Notes under the pieces: generated by a model | What the model was told of the DNA's origin: nothing | The model's database searches: none | Seen by the model: the letters and a program-made list of their open reading frames with translations, nothing else | Program-made: the position numbers and the translations under genes | Shown here: one piece after another, positions 38,820-53,100 of the stretch | How the letters are laid out: every line of letters begins with the position of its first letter | How positions within the stretch are numbered: the stretch's first letter is position 1 | From: Sisyra terminalis | Lineage: Eukaryota; Arthropoda; Insecta; Neuroptera; Sisyridae | NCBI GenBank assembly: GCA_958496175.1 | Contig: OY292279.1 | Location: 1 to 64,000 of the forward strand | Reading direction: 5' to 3' | DNA length: 64,000 bases

Positions 38820-39864
38820 TATTTGCGGTTATTTTTGCGGATATCATTGCGGTTATTTTGCTGTAATATTTGCGGTTATTTTTGCGGATATTATGCGGTT
38901 AATTTTGCGGATATTATTGCGGTTATTTTTGCGGATATTATTGCGGTTATTTTTGCGGATATCATTGCGGTTATTTTTGCGGATATTATTGCGGTTATTT
39001 TTGCGGATATCATTGCGGTTATTTTTGCGGATATCATTGCGGTTATTTTGCGGTAATATTTGCGGTCATTTTGGCGGATATCATTGCGGTTTTTTTGCGG
39101 TAATATTTGCGGTTATTTTTGCGGATATCTTTGCGGTTATTTTGCGGTAATATTTGCGGTTATTTTGCTGTAATATTAGCGGTTAATTTTGCGGATATTA
39201 ATGCGGTTATTTTTGCGGATATTATTGCGGTTATTTTTGCGGATATCATTGCGGTTATTTTGCTGTAATATTTGCGGTTATTTTAGCGGATATTATTGCG
39301 GTAATTTTTGCGGATATCATTGCGGTTATTTTGCGGTGATATTTGCGGTTATTTTTGCGGATATCATTGCGGTTATTTTGCTGTAATATTTGCGGTTATT
39401 TTTGCGGATATTATGCGGTTAATTTTGCGGATATTATTGCGGTTATTTTTGCGGATATTATTGCGGTTATTTTTGCGGATATCATTGCGGTTATTTTTGC
39501 GGATATTATTGCGGTTATTTTTGCGGATATCATTGCGGTTATTTTTGCGGATATCATTGCGGTTATTTTGCGGTGATATTTGCGGTTATTTTTGCGGATA
39601 TCATTGCGGTTATTTTGCTGTAATATTTGCGGTTATTTTTGCGGATATTATGCGGTTAATTTTGCGGATATTATTGCGGTTATTTTTGCGGATATTATTG
39701 CGGTTATTTTTGCGGATATCATTGCGGTTATTTTTGCGGATATTATTGCTGTTATTTTTGCGGATATCATTGCGGTTATTTTTACGGATATTATTGCGGT
39801 TATTTTTGCGGATATCATTGCGGTTATTTTTGCGGATATCATTGCGGTTATTTTGCGGTAATAT
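38820..39864. repeat. Three copies of a module carrying a one-base deletion (offsets 520 and 237 bp)
   Basis: The junction GGATATTATGCGGTTAATT, which has lost one T relative to GGATATTATTGCGG, begins at the same relative place near 38,887, 39,407 and 39,644. Each copy continues with a long run of A units. The lost base joins two reading frames and produces the longest open frame in the window. Confidence 0.85.
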
Positions 39865-41470
39865 TTGCGGTTATTTTTGCGGATATCATTGCGGTTATTT
39901 TTGCGGATATTATTGCGGTTAATTTTGCGGATATCATTGCGGTTATTTTTGCGGATATCATTGCGGTTATTTTGCGGTAATATTTGCGGTTATTTTTGCG
40001 GATATCATTGCGGTTATTTTGCGGTAATATTTGCGGTTATTTTTGCGGATATCTTTCCGGTTATTTTGCGGTTATATTTGCGGTTATTTTTGCGGATATT
40101 ATTGCGGTTATTTTTGCGGATATTATTGCGGTTATTTTTGCGGATATCATTGCGGTTATTTTGCGGTGATATTTGCGGTTATTTTTGCGGATATCATTGC
40201 GGTTATTTTGCGGTGATATTTGCGGTTATTTTTGCGGATATCATTGCAGTAATTTTGCGGTGATATTTGCGGTTATTTTTGCGGATATCATTGCGGTTAT
40301 TTTGCGGTAATATTTGCGGTTATTTTTGCGGATATCATTGCGGTTATTTTTGCGGATATTATTGCGGTTATTTTTGCGGATATCATTGCGGTTATTTTGC
40401 GGTAATATTTGCGGTTATTTTTGCGGATATCATTGCGGTTATTTTTGCGGATATTATTGCAGTTATTTTTGCGGATATTATTGCAGTTATTTTTGCGGAT
40501 ATCATTGCGGTTATTTTGCGGTGATATTTGCGGTTATTTTTGCGGATACCATTGCGGTTATTTTGCGGTGATATTTGCGGTTATTTTTGCGGATATCATT
40601 GCGGTTATTTTGCTGTGATATTTGCGGTTATTTTTGCGGATATTATTGCGGTTATTTTTGCGGATATCTTTGCGGTTATTTTGCTGTAATATTTGCGGTT
40701 ATTTTTGCGGATATCATTGCGGTTATTTTGCGGTAATATTTGCGGTTATTTTTGCGGATATCATTGCGGTTATTTTTGCGGATATTATTGCGGTTAATTT
40801 TGCGGATATCATTGCGGTTATTTTTGCGGATATCATTGCGGTTATTTTTGCGGATATCATTGCGGTTATTTTGCGGTAATATTTGCGGTTATTTTTGCGG
40901 ATATCATTGCGGTTATTTTGCGGTAATATTTGCGGTTATTTTTGCGGATATCTTTCCGGTTATTTTGCGGTAATATTTGCGGTTATTTTTGCGGATATTA
41001 TTGCGGTTATTTTTGCGGATATTATTGCGGTTATTTTTGCGGATATCATTGCGGTTATTTTGCGGTGATATTTGCGGTTATTTTTGCGGATATCATTGCG
41101 GTTATTTTGCGGTGATATTTGCGGTTATTTTTGCGGATATCATTGCGGTAATTTTGCGGTGATATTTGCGGTTATTTTTGCGGATATCATTGCGGTTATT
41201 TTGCGGTAATATTTGCGGTTATTTTTGCGGATATCATTGCGGTTATTTTTGCGGATATTATTGCGGTTATTTTTGCGGATATCATTGCGGTTATTTTGCG
41301 GTAATATTTGCGGTTATTTTTGCGGATATCATAGCGGTTATTTTGCGGTAATATTTGCGGTTATTTTTGCGGATATCATTGCGGTTATTTTGCGGAAATA
41401 TTTGCGGTTATTTTTGCGGATATCATTGCGGTTATTTCGCGGTAATATTTGCGGTTATTTTTGCGGATAT
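39841..41470. repeat. Tandem duplication of about 0.9 kb, offset 899 bp
   Basis: TTTCCGGTTATTTTGCGGT occurs near 40,056 and 40,955, and the following unit order repeats at 899 bp to about 41,300. The first copy has GCGGTTATATT near 40,068 where the second has GCGGTAATATT. Just upstream the offset is 875, one 24-bp unit less. The offset equals that of the 18 kb duplication, but I see no shared rare variant, so I take this as coincidence. Confidence 0.8.
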
Positions 41471-44400
41471 CATTGCGGTTATTTTGCGGTAATATTTGCG
41501 GTTATTTTTGCGGATATCATAGCGGTTATTTTGCGGTAATATTTGCGGTTATTTTTGCGGATATCATTGCGGTTATTTTGCGGTGATATTTGTGGTTATT
41601 TTTGCGGATATCATTGCGGATATTTTTGCGGATATTATTGCGGTTATTTTTGCGGATATTATTGCGGTTATTTTTGCGGATATCATTGCGGTTATTTTGC
41701 GGTAACATTTGCGGTTATTTTGGCGGATATTATTGCGGTTATTTTTGCGGATATCATTGCGGTTTTTTTGCGGTAACATTTGCGGTTATTTTTGCGGATA
41801 TTATTGCGGTTATTTTTGCGGATATCATTGCGGTTATTTTGCTGTAATATTTGCGGTTAATTTTGCGGATATTATTGCGGTTATTTTTGCGGATATCATT
41901 GCGGTTATTTTTGCGGATATCATTGCGGTTATTTTGCTGTAATATTTGCGGTTAAATTTGCGGATAATATTGCGGTTATTTTTGCGGATATCATTGCGGT
42001 TATTTTTGCGGATCTCATTGCGGATATTTTGCGGTGATATTTGCGGTTATTTTCGCGGATATCATAGCGGTTATTTTGCGTTAATATTTGCGGTTATTTT
42101 TGCGGATATTTTGCAGTTATATTTGCGGATATCATTGCGGTTATTTTGCTGTAATATTTGCGGTTAAATTTGCGGATAATATTGCGGTTATTTTTGCGGA
42201 TATTATTGCGGTTATTTTAGCGGATATTATTGCGGTTATTTTTGCGGATATCATTGCGGTTATTTTGCGGTAACATTTGCGGTTATTTTGGCGGATATTA
42301 TTGCGGTTATTTTTGCGGATATCATTGCGGTTATTTTGCTGTAATATTTGCGGTTAAATTTGCGGATAATATTGCGGTTATTTTTGCGGATATCATTGCG
42401 GTTATTTTTGCGGATCTCATTGCGGATATTTTGCGGTGATATTTGCGGTTATTTTCGCGGATATCATAGCGGTTATTTTGCGGTAATATTTGCGGTTATT
42501 TTTGCGGATATTTTGCGGTTATATTTGCGGATATCATTGCGGTTATTTTGCGGTGATATTTGCAGTTATTTTTGCGGATATCATTGCGGTTATTTTGCGG
42601 TAATATTTGCGGTTAATTTTGCGGATATCATTGCGGTTATTTGGCGGTAATATTTGCGGTTATTTTTGCGGATATTATTGCGGTTATTTTGCTGTAATAT
42701 TTGCGGTTAATTTTGCGGATATTATTGCGGTTATTTTTGCGGATATCATTGCAGTTATTTTTGCGGATATCATTGCGGATATTTTGCGGTGATATTTGCG
42801 GTTATTTTTGCGGATATCATTGCGGTTATTTTGCGGTAATATTTGCGGTTATTTTTGCGGATATCATTGCGGTTATTTTGCGGTAATATTTGCGGTTATT
42901 TTTGCGGATATTATTGCGGTTATTTTGCTGTAATATTTGCGGTTAATTTTGCGGATATCATTGCGGTTATATTTGCGGATATTAATGCGGTTATTTTTGC
43001 GGATATCATTGCGGTTATTTTGCGGTGATATTTGTGGTTATTTTTGCGGATATCATTGCGGTTATTTTTGCGGATATTATTGCGGTTATTTTAGCGGATA
43101 TTATTGCGGTTATTTTTGCGGATATCATTGCGGTTATTTTGCGGTAACATTTGCGGTTATTTTGGCGGATATTATTGCGGTTATTTTTGCGGATATCATT
43201 GCGGTTATTTTGCTGTAATATTTGCGGTTAAATTTGCGGATATTATTGCGGTTATTTTTGCGGATATCATTGCGGTTATTTTTGCGGATCTCATTGCGGA
43301 TATTTTGCGGTGATATTTGCGGTTATTTTTGCGGATATCATAGCGGTTATTTTGCGGTAATATTTGCGGTTATTTTTGCGGATATTTTGCGGTTATATTT
43401 GCGGATATCATTGCGGTTATTTTGCGGTGATATTTGCAGTTATTTTTGCGGATATCATTGCGGTTATTTTGCGGTAATATTTGCGGTTAATTTTGCGGAT
43501 ATCATTGCGGTTATTTGGCGGTAATATTTGCGGTTATTTTTGCGGATATTATTGCGGTTATTATTGCGGATATCATAGCGGTTATTTTGCGGTGATATTT
43601 GCGGTTAATTTTGCGGATATCATTGCGGTTATTTTTGCGGATATTATTGCGGTTATTTTTGCGGATATTATTGCGGTTATTTTTGCGGATATCATTGCTG
43701 TTATTTTGCGGTGATATTTGCGGTTATTTTTGCGGATATCATTGCGGTTATTTTGCGGTAATATTTGCGGTTATTTTTGCGGATATTATTGCGGTTATTT
43801 TTGCGGATATCATTGCGGTTATTTTGCGGTGATATTTGCGGTTATTTTTGCGGATATCATTGCGGTTATTTTGCGGTAATATTTGCGGTTATTTTTGCGG
43901 ATATCATTGCGGTTATTTTTGCGGATATTATTGCGGTTATTTTTGCGGATATCATTGCGGTTATTTTGCTGTAATATTTGCGGTTAATTTTGCGGAAATT
44001 ATTGCGGTTATTTTTGCGGATATCATTGCGGTTATTTTTGCAGATATCATTGCGGTTATTTTGCGGTGATATTTGCGGTTATTTTTGCGGATATCATTGC
44101 GGTTATTTTGCGGTAATATTTGCGGTTATTTTTGCGGATATCATTGCGGTTATTTTTGCGGATATTATTGCGGTTATTTTTGCGGATATTATTGCGGTTA
44201 TTTTTGCGGATATCATTGCGGTTATTTTGCGGTAACATTTGCGGTTATTTTTGCGGATATTATTGCGGGTATTTTTGCGGATATCATTGCGGTTATTTTG
44301 CTGTAATATTTGCGGTTAATTTTGCGGATATTATTGCGGTTATTTTTGCGGATATCATTGCGGTTATTTTTGCGGATATCATTGCGGATATTTTGCGGTG

Positions 44401-47160
44401 ATATTTGCGGTTATTTTTGCGGATATCATTGCGGTTATTTTGCGGTAATATTTGCGGTTATTTTTGCGGATATTATTGCGGTTATTTTGCTGTAATATTT
44501 GCGGTTAATTTTGCGGATATCATTGCGGTTATTTTTGCGGATATTATTGCGGTTATTTTTGCGGATATCATTGCGGTTATTTTGCGGTGATATTTGCGGT
44601 TATTTTTGCGGATATCATTGCGGTTATTTTTGCGGATATTATTGCGGTTATTTTTGCGGATATTATTGCGGTTATTTTTGCGGATATCATTGCGGTTATT
44701 TTGCGGTAACATTTGCGGTTATTTTTGCGGATATTATTGCGGTTATTTTTGCGGATATCATTGCGGTTATTTTGCTGTAATATTTGCGGTTAATTTTGCG
44801 GATATTATTGCGGTTATTTTTGCGGATATCATTGCGGTTATTTTTGCGGATATCATTGCGGATATTTTGCGGTGATATTTGCGGTTATTTTTGCGGATAT
44901 CATTGCGGTTATTTTGCGGTAATATTTGCGGATATCATTGCGGTTATTTTGCGGTAATATTTGCGGTTATTTTTGTGGATATTATTGCGGTTATTTTGCT
45001 GTAATATTTGCGGTTAATTTTGCGGATATCATTGCGGTTATTTTTGCGGATATTATTGCGGTTATTTTTGCGGATATCATTGCGGTTATTTTGCGGTGAT
45101 ATTTGCTGTTATTTTTGCGGATATCATTGCGGTTATTTTTGCGGATATTATTGCGGTTATTTTTGCGGATATTATTGCGGTTATTTTTGCGGATATCATT
45201 GCGGTTATTTTGCGGTAACATTTGCGGTTATTTTTGCGGATATCATTGCGGTTATTTTGCGGTAATATTTGCGGTTATTTTTGCGGATATTATTGCGGTT
45301 ATTTTGCTGTAATATTTGCGGTTAATTTTGCGGATATCATTGCGGTTATTTTTGCGGATATTATTGCGGTTATTTTTGCGGATATCATTGCGGTTATTTT
45401 GCGGTGATATTTGCGGTTATTTTTGCGGATATCATTGCGGTTATTTTGCGGTAATATTTGCGGTTATTTTTGCGGATATCATTGCGGTTATTTTGCGGTA
45501 ATATTTGCGGTTATTTTTGCGGATATTATTGCGGTTATTTTGCTGTAATATTTGCGGTTAATTTTGCGGTTATCATTGCGGTTTTTTTTTCGGATATTAT
45601 TGCGGTTATTTTTGCGGATATCATTGCGGTTATTTTGCGGTGATATTTGCGGTTATTTTTGCGGATATCATTGCGGTTATTTTGCGGATATCATTGCGGT
45701 TATTTTTGCGGATATTATTGCTGTTATTTTTGCGGATATCATTGCGGTTATATTGCGGTGATATTAGCGGTTATTTTTGCGGATATCATTGCGGTTATTT
45801 TGCGGTAATATTTGCGGTTATTTTCGTGGATATTATTGCGGTTATTTTTGCGGATATAATTGCGGTTATTTTGCGGTGATATTTGCGGTTATTTTTGCGG
45901 ATATCATTGCGGTTATTTTGCGGTTATATTAGCGGTTATTTTTGCGGATATCATTGCGGTTATTTTTGCGGATATTATTGCGGTTATTTTTGCGGATATC
46001 ATTGCGGTTATTTTTGCAGATATCATTGCGGTTATTTTGCGGTGATATTTGCGGTTATTTTTGCGGATATCATTGCGGTTATTTTGCGGTAACATTTGCG
46101 GTTATTTTGGCGGATATTATTGCGGTTATTTTTGCGGATATTATTGCGGTAATTTTTGCGGATATCATAGCGGTTATTTTGCGGTAACATTTGCGGTTAT
46201 TTTTGCGGATATCATTGCGGTTATATTGCGGTGATATTAGCGGTTATTTTTGCGGATATCATTGCGGTTATTTTTGCGGATATTATTGCGGTTATTTTTG
46301 CGGATATCATTGCGGTTATTTTTGCAGATATCATTGCGGTTATTTTGCGGTGATATTTGCGGTTATTTTTGCGGATATCATTGCGGTTATTTTGCGGTAA
46401 CATTTGCGGTTATTTTGGCGGATATTATTGCGGTTATTTTTGCGGATATTATTGCGGTAATTTTTGCGGATATCATTGCGGTTATTTTGCGGTAACATTT
46501 GCGGTTATTTTTGCGGATATCATTGCGGTTATTTTGCGGTAATATTTGCGGTTATTTTCGCGGATATTATAGCGGTTATTTTGCGGTAACATTTGCGGTT
46601 ATTTTTGCTGATATTATTGCGGTTATGTTGCGGTAATATTTGCGGTTATTTTTGCGGATATCATTGCGGTTATTTTGCGGTAATATTTGCGGTTATTTTT
46701 GCGGATATCATAGCGGTTATTTTGCGGTAATATTTGCGGTTATTTTTGCGGATATCATTGCGGTTATTTTGCGGATATCATTGCGGTTATTTCGCGGTAA
46801 TATTTGCGGTTATTTTTGCGGATATCATTGAGGTTATTTTGCGGTAATATTTGCGGTTATTTTTGCGGATATCATAGCGGTTATTTTGCGGTAATATTTG
46901 CGGTTATTTTTGCGGATATCATTGCGGTTATTTTGCGGAAATATTTGCGGTTATTTTTGCGGATATCATTGCGGTTATTTCGCGGTAATATTTGCGGTTA
47001 TTTTTGCGGATATTGTTGCGCTTATTTTTGCGGATATCACTGCGGTTATTTTGCGGTAATATTAGCGGTTATTTTTGCGGATATCATTGCGGTTATTTTG
47101 CGGTAACATTTGCGGTTATTTTTGCGGATATCATTGCGGTTATTTTGCGGTAATATTTGC

Positions 47161-50100
47161 GGTTATTTTTGCGGATATCATTGCGGTTATTTTGCGGTAA
47201 CATTTGCGGTTATTTTTGCGGATATTATTTCGGTTATTTTTGCGGATATCATTGCGGTTATTTTGCGGTGATATTTGCGGTTATTTTTGCGGATATCATT
47301 GCGGTTATTTAGCGGTGATATTTGCGGTTATTTTTGCGGATATCATTGCGGTTATTTTGCGGTAATATTTGCGGTTATTTTTGCGGATATTATTGCGGTT
47401 ATTTTGGCGGATATCATTGCGGTTATTTTGCGGTGATATTTGTGGTTATTTTTGCGGATATCATTGCGGTTATTTTTGCGGATATCATTGCGGTTATTTT
47501 TGCGGATATCATTGCGGTTATTTTGCGGTGATATTTGCGGTTATTTTTGCGGATATTATTGCGGTTATTTTTGCGGATATCTTTGCGGCTATTTTGCTGT
47601 AATATTTGCGGTTAATTTTGCGGATATTATTGCGGTTATTTTTGCGGATATTATTGCGGTTATTTTTGCGGATATCATTGCGGTTATTTTGTGGTGATAT
47701 TTGCGGTTATTTTTGCGGATATCATTGCGGTTATTTTTGCGGATATCATTGCGGTTATTTTGCGGTGATATTTGCGGTTATTTTTGCGGATATCATTGCG
47801 GTTGTTTTGCGGTAATATTTGCGGTTATTTTTGCGGATATTATTGCGGCTATTTTGGCGGATATCATTGCGGTTATTTTGCGGTGATATTTGCGGTTATT
47901 TTAGCGGATATCATTGCGGTTATTTTGCGGTGATATTTGCGGTTATTTTTGCGGAAATCATTGCGGTTATTTTGCGGTAATATTTGCGGTTATTTTTGCG
48001 GATATCATTGCGGTTATTTTGCGGTGATATTTGCGGTTATTTTTGCGGATATCATTGCGGTTATTTGGCGGTGATATTTGCGGTTATTTATGCGTATATC
48101 ATTGCGATTATTTTTGCGGATATTATTGCGGTTATTTTTGCGGATATCATTGCGGTTATTTTGCGGTAATATTTGCGGTTATTTTTGCGGATATTATTGC
48201 GGTTATTTTGCGGTAATATTTGCGGTTATTTTTGCGGATATCATTGCGGTTATTTTTGCGGATATTATTGCGGTTATTTTTGCGGATATCATTGCGGTTA
48301 TTTTGCGGTAACATTTGCGGTTATTTTTGCGGATATTATTGCGGTTATTTTTGCGGATATCATTGCGGTTATTTTGCGGATATCATTGCGGTTATTTTTG
48401 CGGATATCATTGCTGTTATTTTGCGGATATATTTGCGGTTATTTTTGCGGATATCATTGCGGTTATTTTGCGGTGATATTTGCGGTTATTTTTGCGGATA
48501 TCATTGCGGTTATTTTGCGGTGATATTTGCGGTTATTATTGCGGATATCATTGCGGTTATTTTGCGGTGATATGTGCGGTTATTTTTGGGTATATCATTG
48601 CGGTTATTTTTGCGGATATTATTGCGGTTATTTTTGCGGATATCATTGCGGTTATTTTGCGGTAATATTTGCGGTTATTTTTGCGGATATTATTGCGGGT
48701 ATTTTGCTGTAATATTTGCGGTTAATTTTGCGGATATCATTGCGTTTATTTTTGCGGATATTATTGCGGCTATTTTTGCGGATATCATTGCGGATATTTT
48801 GCGGTGATATTTGCGGTTATTTTGGCGGATATCATTGCGGTTATTTTTGCGGATATTATTGCGGTTATTTTTGCGGATATCATTGCGGTTATTTGGCGGG
48901 AACATTTGCGGTTATTTTTGCGGATATTATTGCGGTTATTTTTGCGGATATCTTTGCGGTAATTTTGCTGTAATATTTGCGGTTAATTTTGCGGATATTA
49001 TTGCGGTTATTTTTGCGGATATCATTGCGGTTATTTTTGCGGATATCATTGCGGTTATTTTGCGGTAACATTTGCGGTTATTTTTGCGGATATTATTGCG
49101 GTTATTTTGCGGTAATATTAACGGTTATTTTTGCGGACATTATTGCGGTTATTTTTGCGGATATCTTAGCGGTTATTTTGCTGTAATATTTGCGGTTAAT
49201 TTTGTGGATATTATTGCGGTTATTTTTGCGGATATCTTTGCGGTTAATTTGCTGTAATATTATCGGTTAATTTTGCGGATATTATTGCGGATATTTTTGC
49301 GGATATCATTGCGGTTATTTTTGCGGATATCATTGCGGTTATTTTTGCGGATATTATTGCGGTTAATTTTGCGGATATCATTGCGGTTATTTTTGCGGAT
49401 ATCATTGCGGTTATTTTGCGGTAATATTTGCGGTTATTTTTGCGGATATCATTGCGGTTATTTTGCGGTAATATTTGCGGTTATTTTTGCGGATATCATT
49501 GCGGTTATTTTTGCGGATATTATTGCGGTTAATTTTGCGGATATCATTGCGGTTATTTTTGCGGATATCATTGCGGTTATTTTGCGGTAATATTTGCGGT
49601 TATTTTTGCGGATATCATTGCGGTTATTTTGCGGTAATATTTGCGGTTATTTTTGCGGATATCTTTCCGGTTATTTTGCGGTAATATTTGCGGTTATTTT
49701 TGCGGATATTATTGCGGTTATTTTTGCGGATATTATTGCGGTTATTTTTGCGGATATCATTGCGGTTATTTTGCGGTGATATTTGCGGTTATTTTTGCGG
49801 ATATCATTGCGGTTATTTTGCGGTGATATTTGCGGTTATTTTTGCGGATATCATTGCGGTAATTTTGCGGTGATATTTGCGGTTATTTTTGCGGATATCA
49901 TTGCGGTTATTTTGCGGTAATATTTGCGGTTATTTTTGCGGATATCATTGCGGTTATTTTTGCGGATATTATTGCGGTTATTTTTGCGGATATCATTGCG
50001 GTTATTTTGCGGTAATATTTGCGGTTATTTTTGCGGATATCATAGCGGTTATTTTGCGGTAATATTTGCGGATATCATTGCGGTTATTTTGCGGAAATAT

Positions 50101-53100
50101 TTGCGGTTATTTTTGCGGATATCATTGCGGTTATTTCGCGGTAATATTTGCGGTTATTTTTGCGGATATCATTGCGGTTATTTTGCGGTAATATTTGCGG
50201 TTATTTTTGCGGATATCATAGCGGTTATTTTGCGGTAATATTTGCGGTTATTTTTGCGGATATCATTGCGGTTATTTTGCGGTGATATTTGTGGTTATTT
50301 TTGCGGATATCATTGCGGATATTTTTGCGGATATTATTGCGGTTATTTTTGCGGTTATTTTTGCGGATATCATTGCGGTTATTTTGCGGTAACATTTGCG
50401 GTTATTTTGGCGGATATTATTGCGGTTATTTTTGCGGATATCATTGCGGTTTTTTTGCGGTAACATTTGCGGTTATTTTTGCGGATATTATTGCGGTTAT
50501 TTTTGCGGATATCATTGCGGTTATTTTGCTGTAATATTTGCGGTTAATTTTGCGGATATTATTGCGGTTATTTTTGCGGATATCATTGCGGTTATTTTTG
50601 CGGATATCATTGCGGTTATTTTGCTGTAATATTTGCGGTTAAATTTGCGGATAATATTGCAGTTATTTTTGCGGATATCATTGCGGTTATTTTTGCGGAT
50701 CTCATTGCGGATATTTTGCGGTGATATTTGCGGTTATTTTCGCGGATATCATAGCGGTTATTTTGCGTTAATATTTGCGGTTATTTTTGCGGATATTTTG
50801 CGGTTATATTTGCGGATATCATTGCGGTTATTTTGCTGTAATATTTGCGGTTAAATTTGCGGATAATATTGCGGTTATTTTTGCGGATATTATTGCGGTT
50901 ATTTTAGCGGATATTATTGCGGTTATTTTTGCGGATATCATTGCGGTTATTTTGCGGTAACATTTGCGGTTATTTTGGCGGATATTATTGCGGTTATTTT
51001 TGCGGATATCATTGCGGTTATTTTGCTGTAATATTTGCGGTTAAATTTGCGGATAATATTGCGGTTATTTTTGCGGATATCATTGCGGTTATTTTTGCGG
51101 ATCTCATTGCGGATATTTTGCGGTGATATTTGCGGTTATTTTCGCGGATATCATAGCGGTTATTTTGCGGTAATATTTGCGGTTATTTTTGCGGATATTT
51201 TGCGGTTATATTTGCGGATATCATTGCGGTTATTTTGCGGTGATATTTGCAGTTATTTTTGCGGATATCATTGCGGTTATTTTGCGGTAATATTTGCGGT
51301 TAATTTTGCGGATATCATTGCGGTTATTTGGCGGTAATATTTGCGGTTATTTTTGCGGATATTATTGCGGTTATTTTGCTGTAATATTTGCGGTTAATTT
51401 TGCGGATATTATTGCGGTTATTTTTGCGGATATCATTGCAGTTATTTTTGCGGATATCATTGCGGATATTTTGCGGTGATATTTGCGGTTATTTTTGCGG
51501 ATATCATTGCGGTTATTTTGCGGTAATATTTGCGGTTATTTTTGCGGATATCATTGCGGTTATTTTGCGGTAATATTTGCGGTTATTTTTGCGGATATTA
51601 TTGCGGTTATTTTGCTGTAATATTTGCGGTTAATTTTGCGGATATCATTGCGGTTATATTTGCGGATATTAATGCGGTTATTTTTGCGGATATCATTGCG
51701 GTTATTTTGCGGTGATATTTGTGGTTATTTTTGCGGATATCATTGCGGTTATTTTTGCGGATATTATTGCGGTTATTTTAGCGGATATTATTGCGGTTAT
51801 TTTTGCGGATATCATTGCGGTTATTTTGCGGTAACATTTGCGGTTATTTTGGCGGATATTATTGCGGTTATTTTTGCGGATATCATTGCGGTTATTTTGC
51901 TGTAATATTTGCGGTTAAATTTGCGGATATTATTGCGGTTATTTTTGCGGATATCATTGCGGTTATTTTTGCGGATCTCATTGCGGATATTTTGCGGTGA
52001 TATTTGCGGTTATTTTTGCGGATATCATAGCGGTTATTTTGCGGTAATATTTGCGGTTATTTTTGCGGATATTTTGCGGTTATATTTGCGGATATCATTG
52101 CGGTTATTTTGCGGTGATATTTGCAGTTATTTTTGCGGATATCATTGCGGTTATTTTGCGGTAATATTTGCGGTTAATTTTGCGGATATCATTGCGGTTA
52201 TTTGGCGGTAATATTTGCGGTTATTTTTGCGGATATTATTGCGGTTATTATTGCGGATATCATAGCGGTTATTTTGCGGTGATATTTGCGGTTAATTTTG
52301 CGGATATCATTGCGGTTATTTTTGCGGATATTATTGCGGTTATTTTTGCGGATATTATTGCGGTTATTTTTGCGGATATCATTGCTGTTATTTTGCGGTG
52401 ATATTTGCGGTTATTTTTGCGGATATCATTGCGGTTATTTTGCGGTAATATTTGCGGTTATTTTTGCGGATATTATTGCGGTTATTTTTGCGGATATCAT
52501 TGCGGTTATTTTGCGGTGATATTTGCGGTTATTTTTGCGGATATCATTGCGGTTATTTTGCGGTAATATTTGCGGTTATTTTTGCGGATATCATTGCGGT
52601 TATTTTGCGGTAATATTTGCGGTTATTTTTGCGGATATCATTGCGGTTATTTTTGCGGATATTATTGCGGTTATTTTTGCGGATATTATTGCGGTTATTT
52701 TTGCGGATATCATTGCGGTTATTTTGCGGTAACATTTGCGGTTATTTTTGCGGATATTATTGCGGGTATTTTTGCGGATATCATTGCGGTTATTTTGCTG
52801 TAATATTTGCGGTTAATTTTGCGGATATTATTGCGGTTATTTTTGCGGATATCATTGCGGTTATTTTTGCAGATATCATTGCGGTTATTTTGCGGTGATA
52901 TTTGCGGTTATTTTTGCGGATATCATTGCGGTTATTTTGCGGTAATATTTGCGGTTATTTTTGCGGATATCATTGCGGTTATTTTTGCGGATATTATTGC
53001 GGTTATTTTTGCGGATATTATTGCGGTTATTTTTGCGGATATCATTGCGGTTATTTTGCGGTAACATTTGCGGTTATTTTTGCGGTTATTTTTGCGGATA

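Larger units (their letters stand above)
36391..47160. repeat. 10.8 kb super-repeat, copy I
   Basis: The start matches 47,161 onward at an offset of 10,770, and the right part matches 55.5-57.6 kb at 10,498. It contains the 2.1 kb tail of the 4.2 kb HOR, a 2 kb stretch (about 38,570-40,600) missing from copy II, the TTAAATTTGCGG and GGATCTCATT region (41.9-43.6 kb), a CTGTAAT-rich region (43.6-45.6 kb) and a TTATATTGCGG and TTTCGCGG region (45.7-47.1 kb). Confidence 0.85.
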
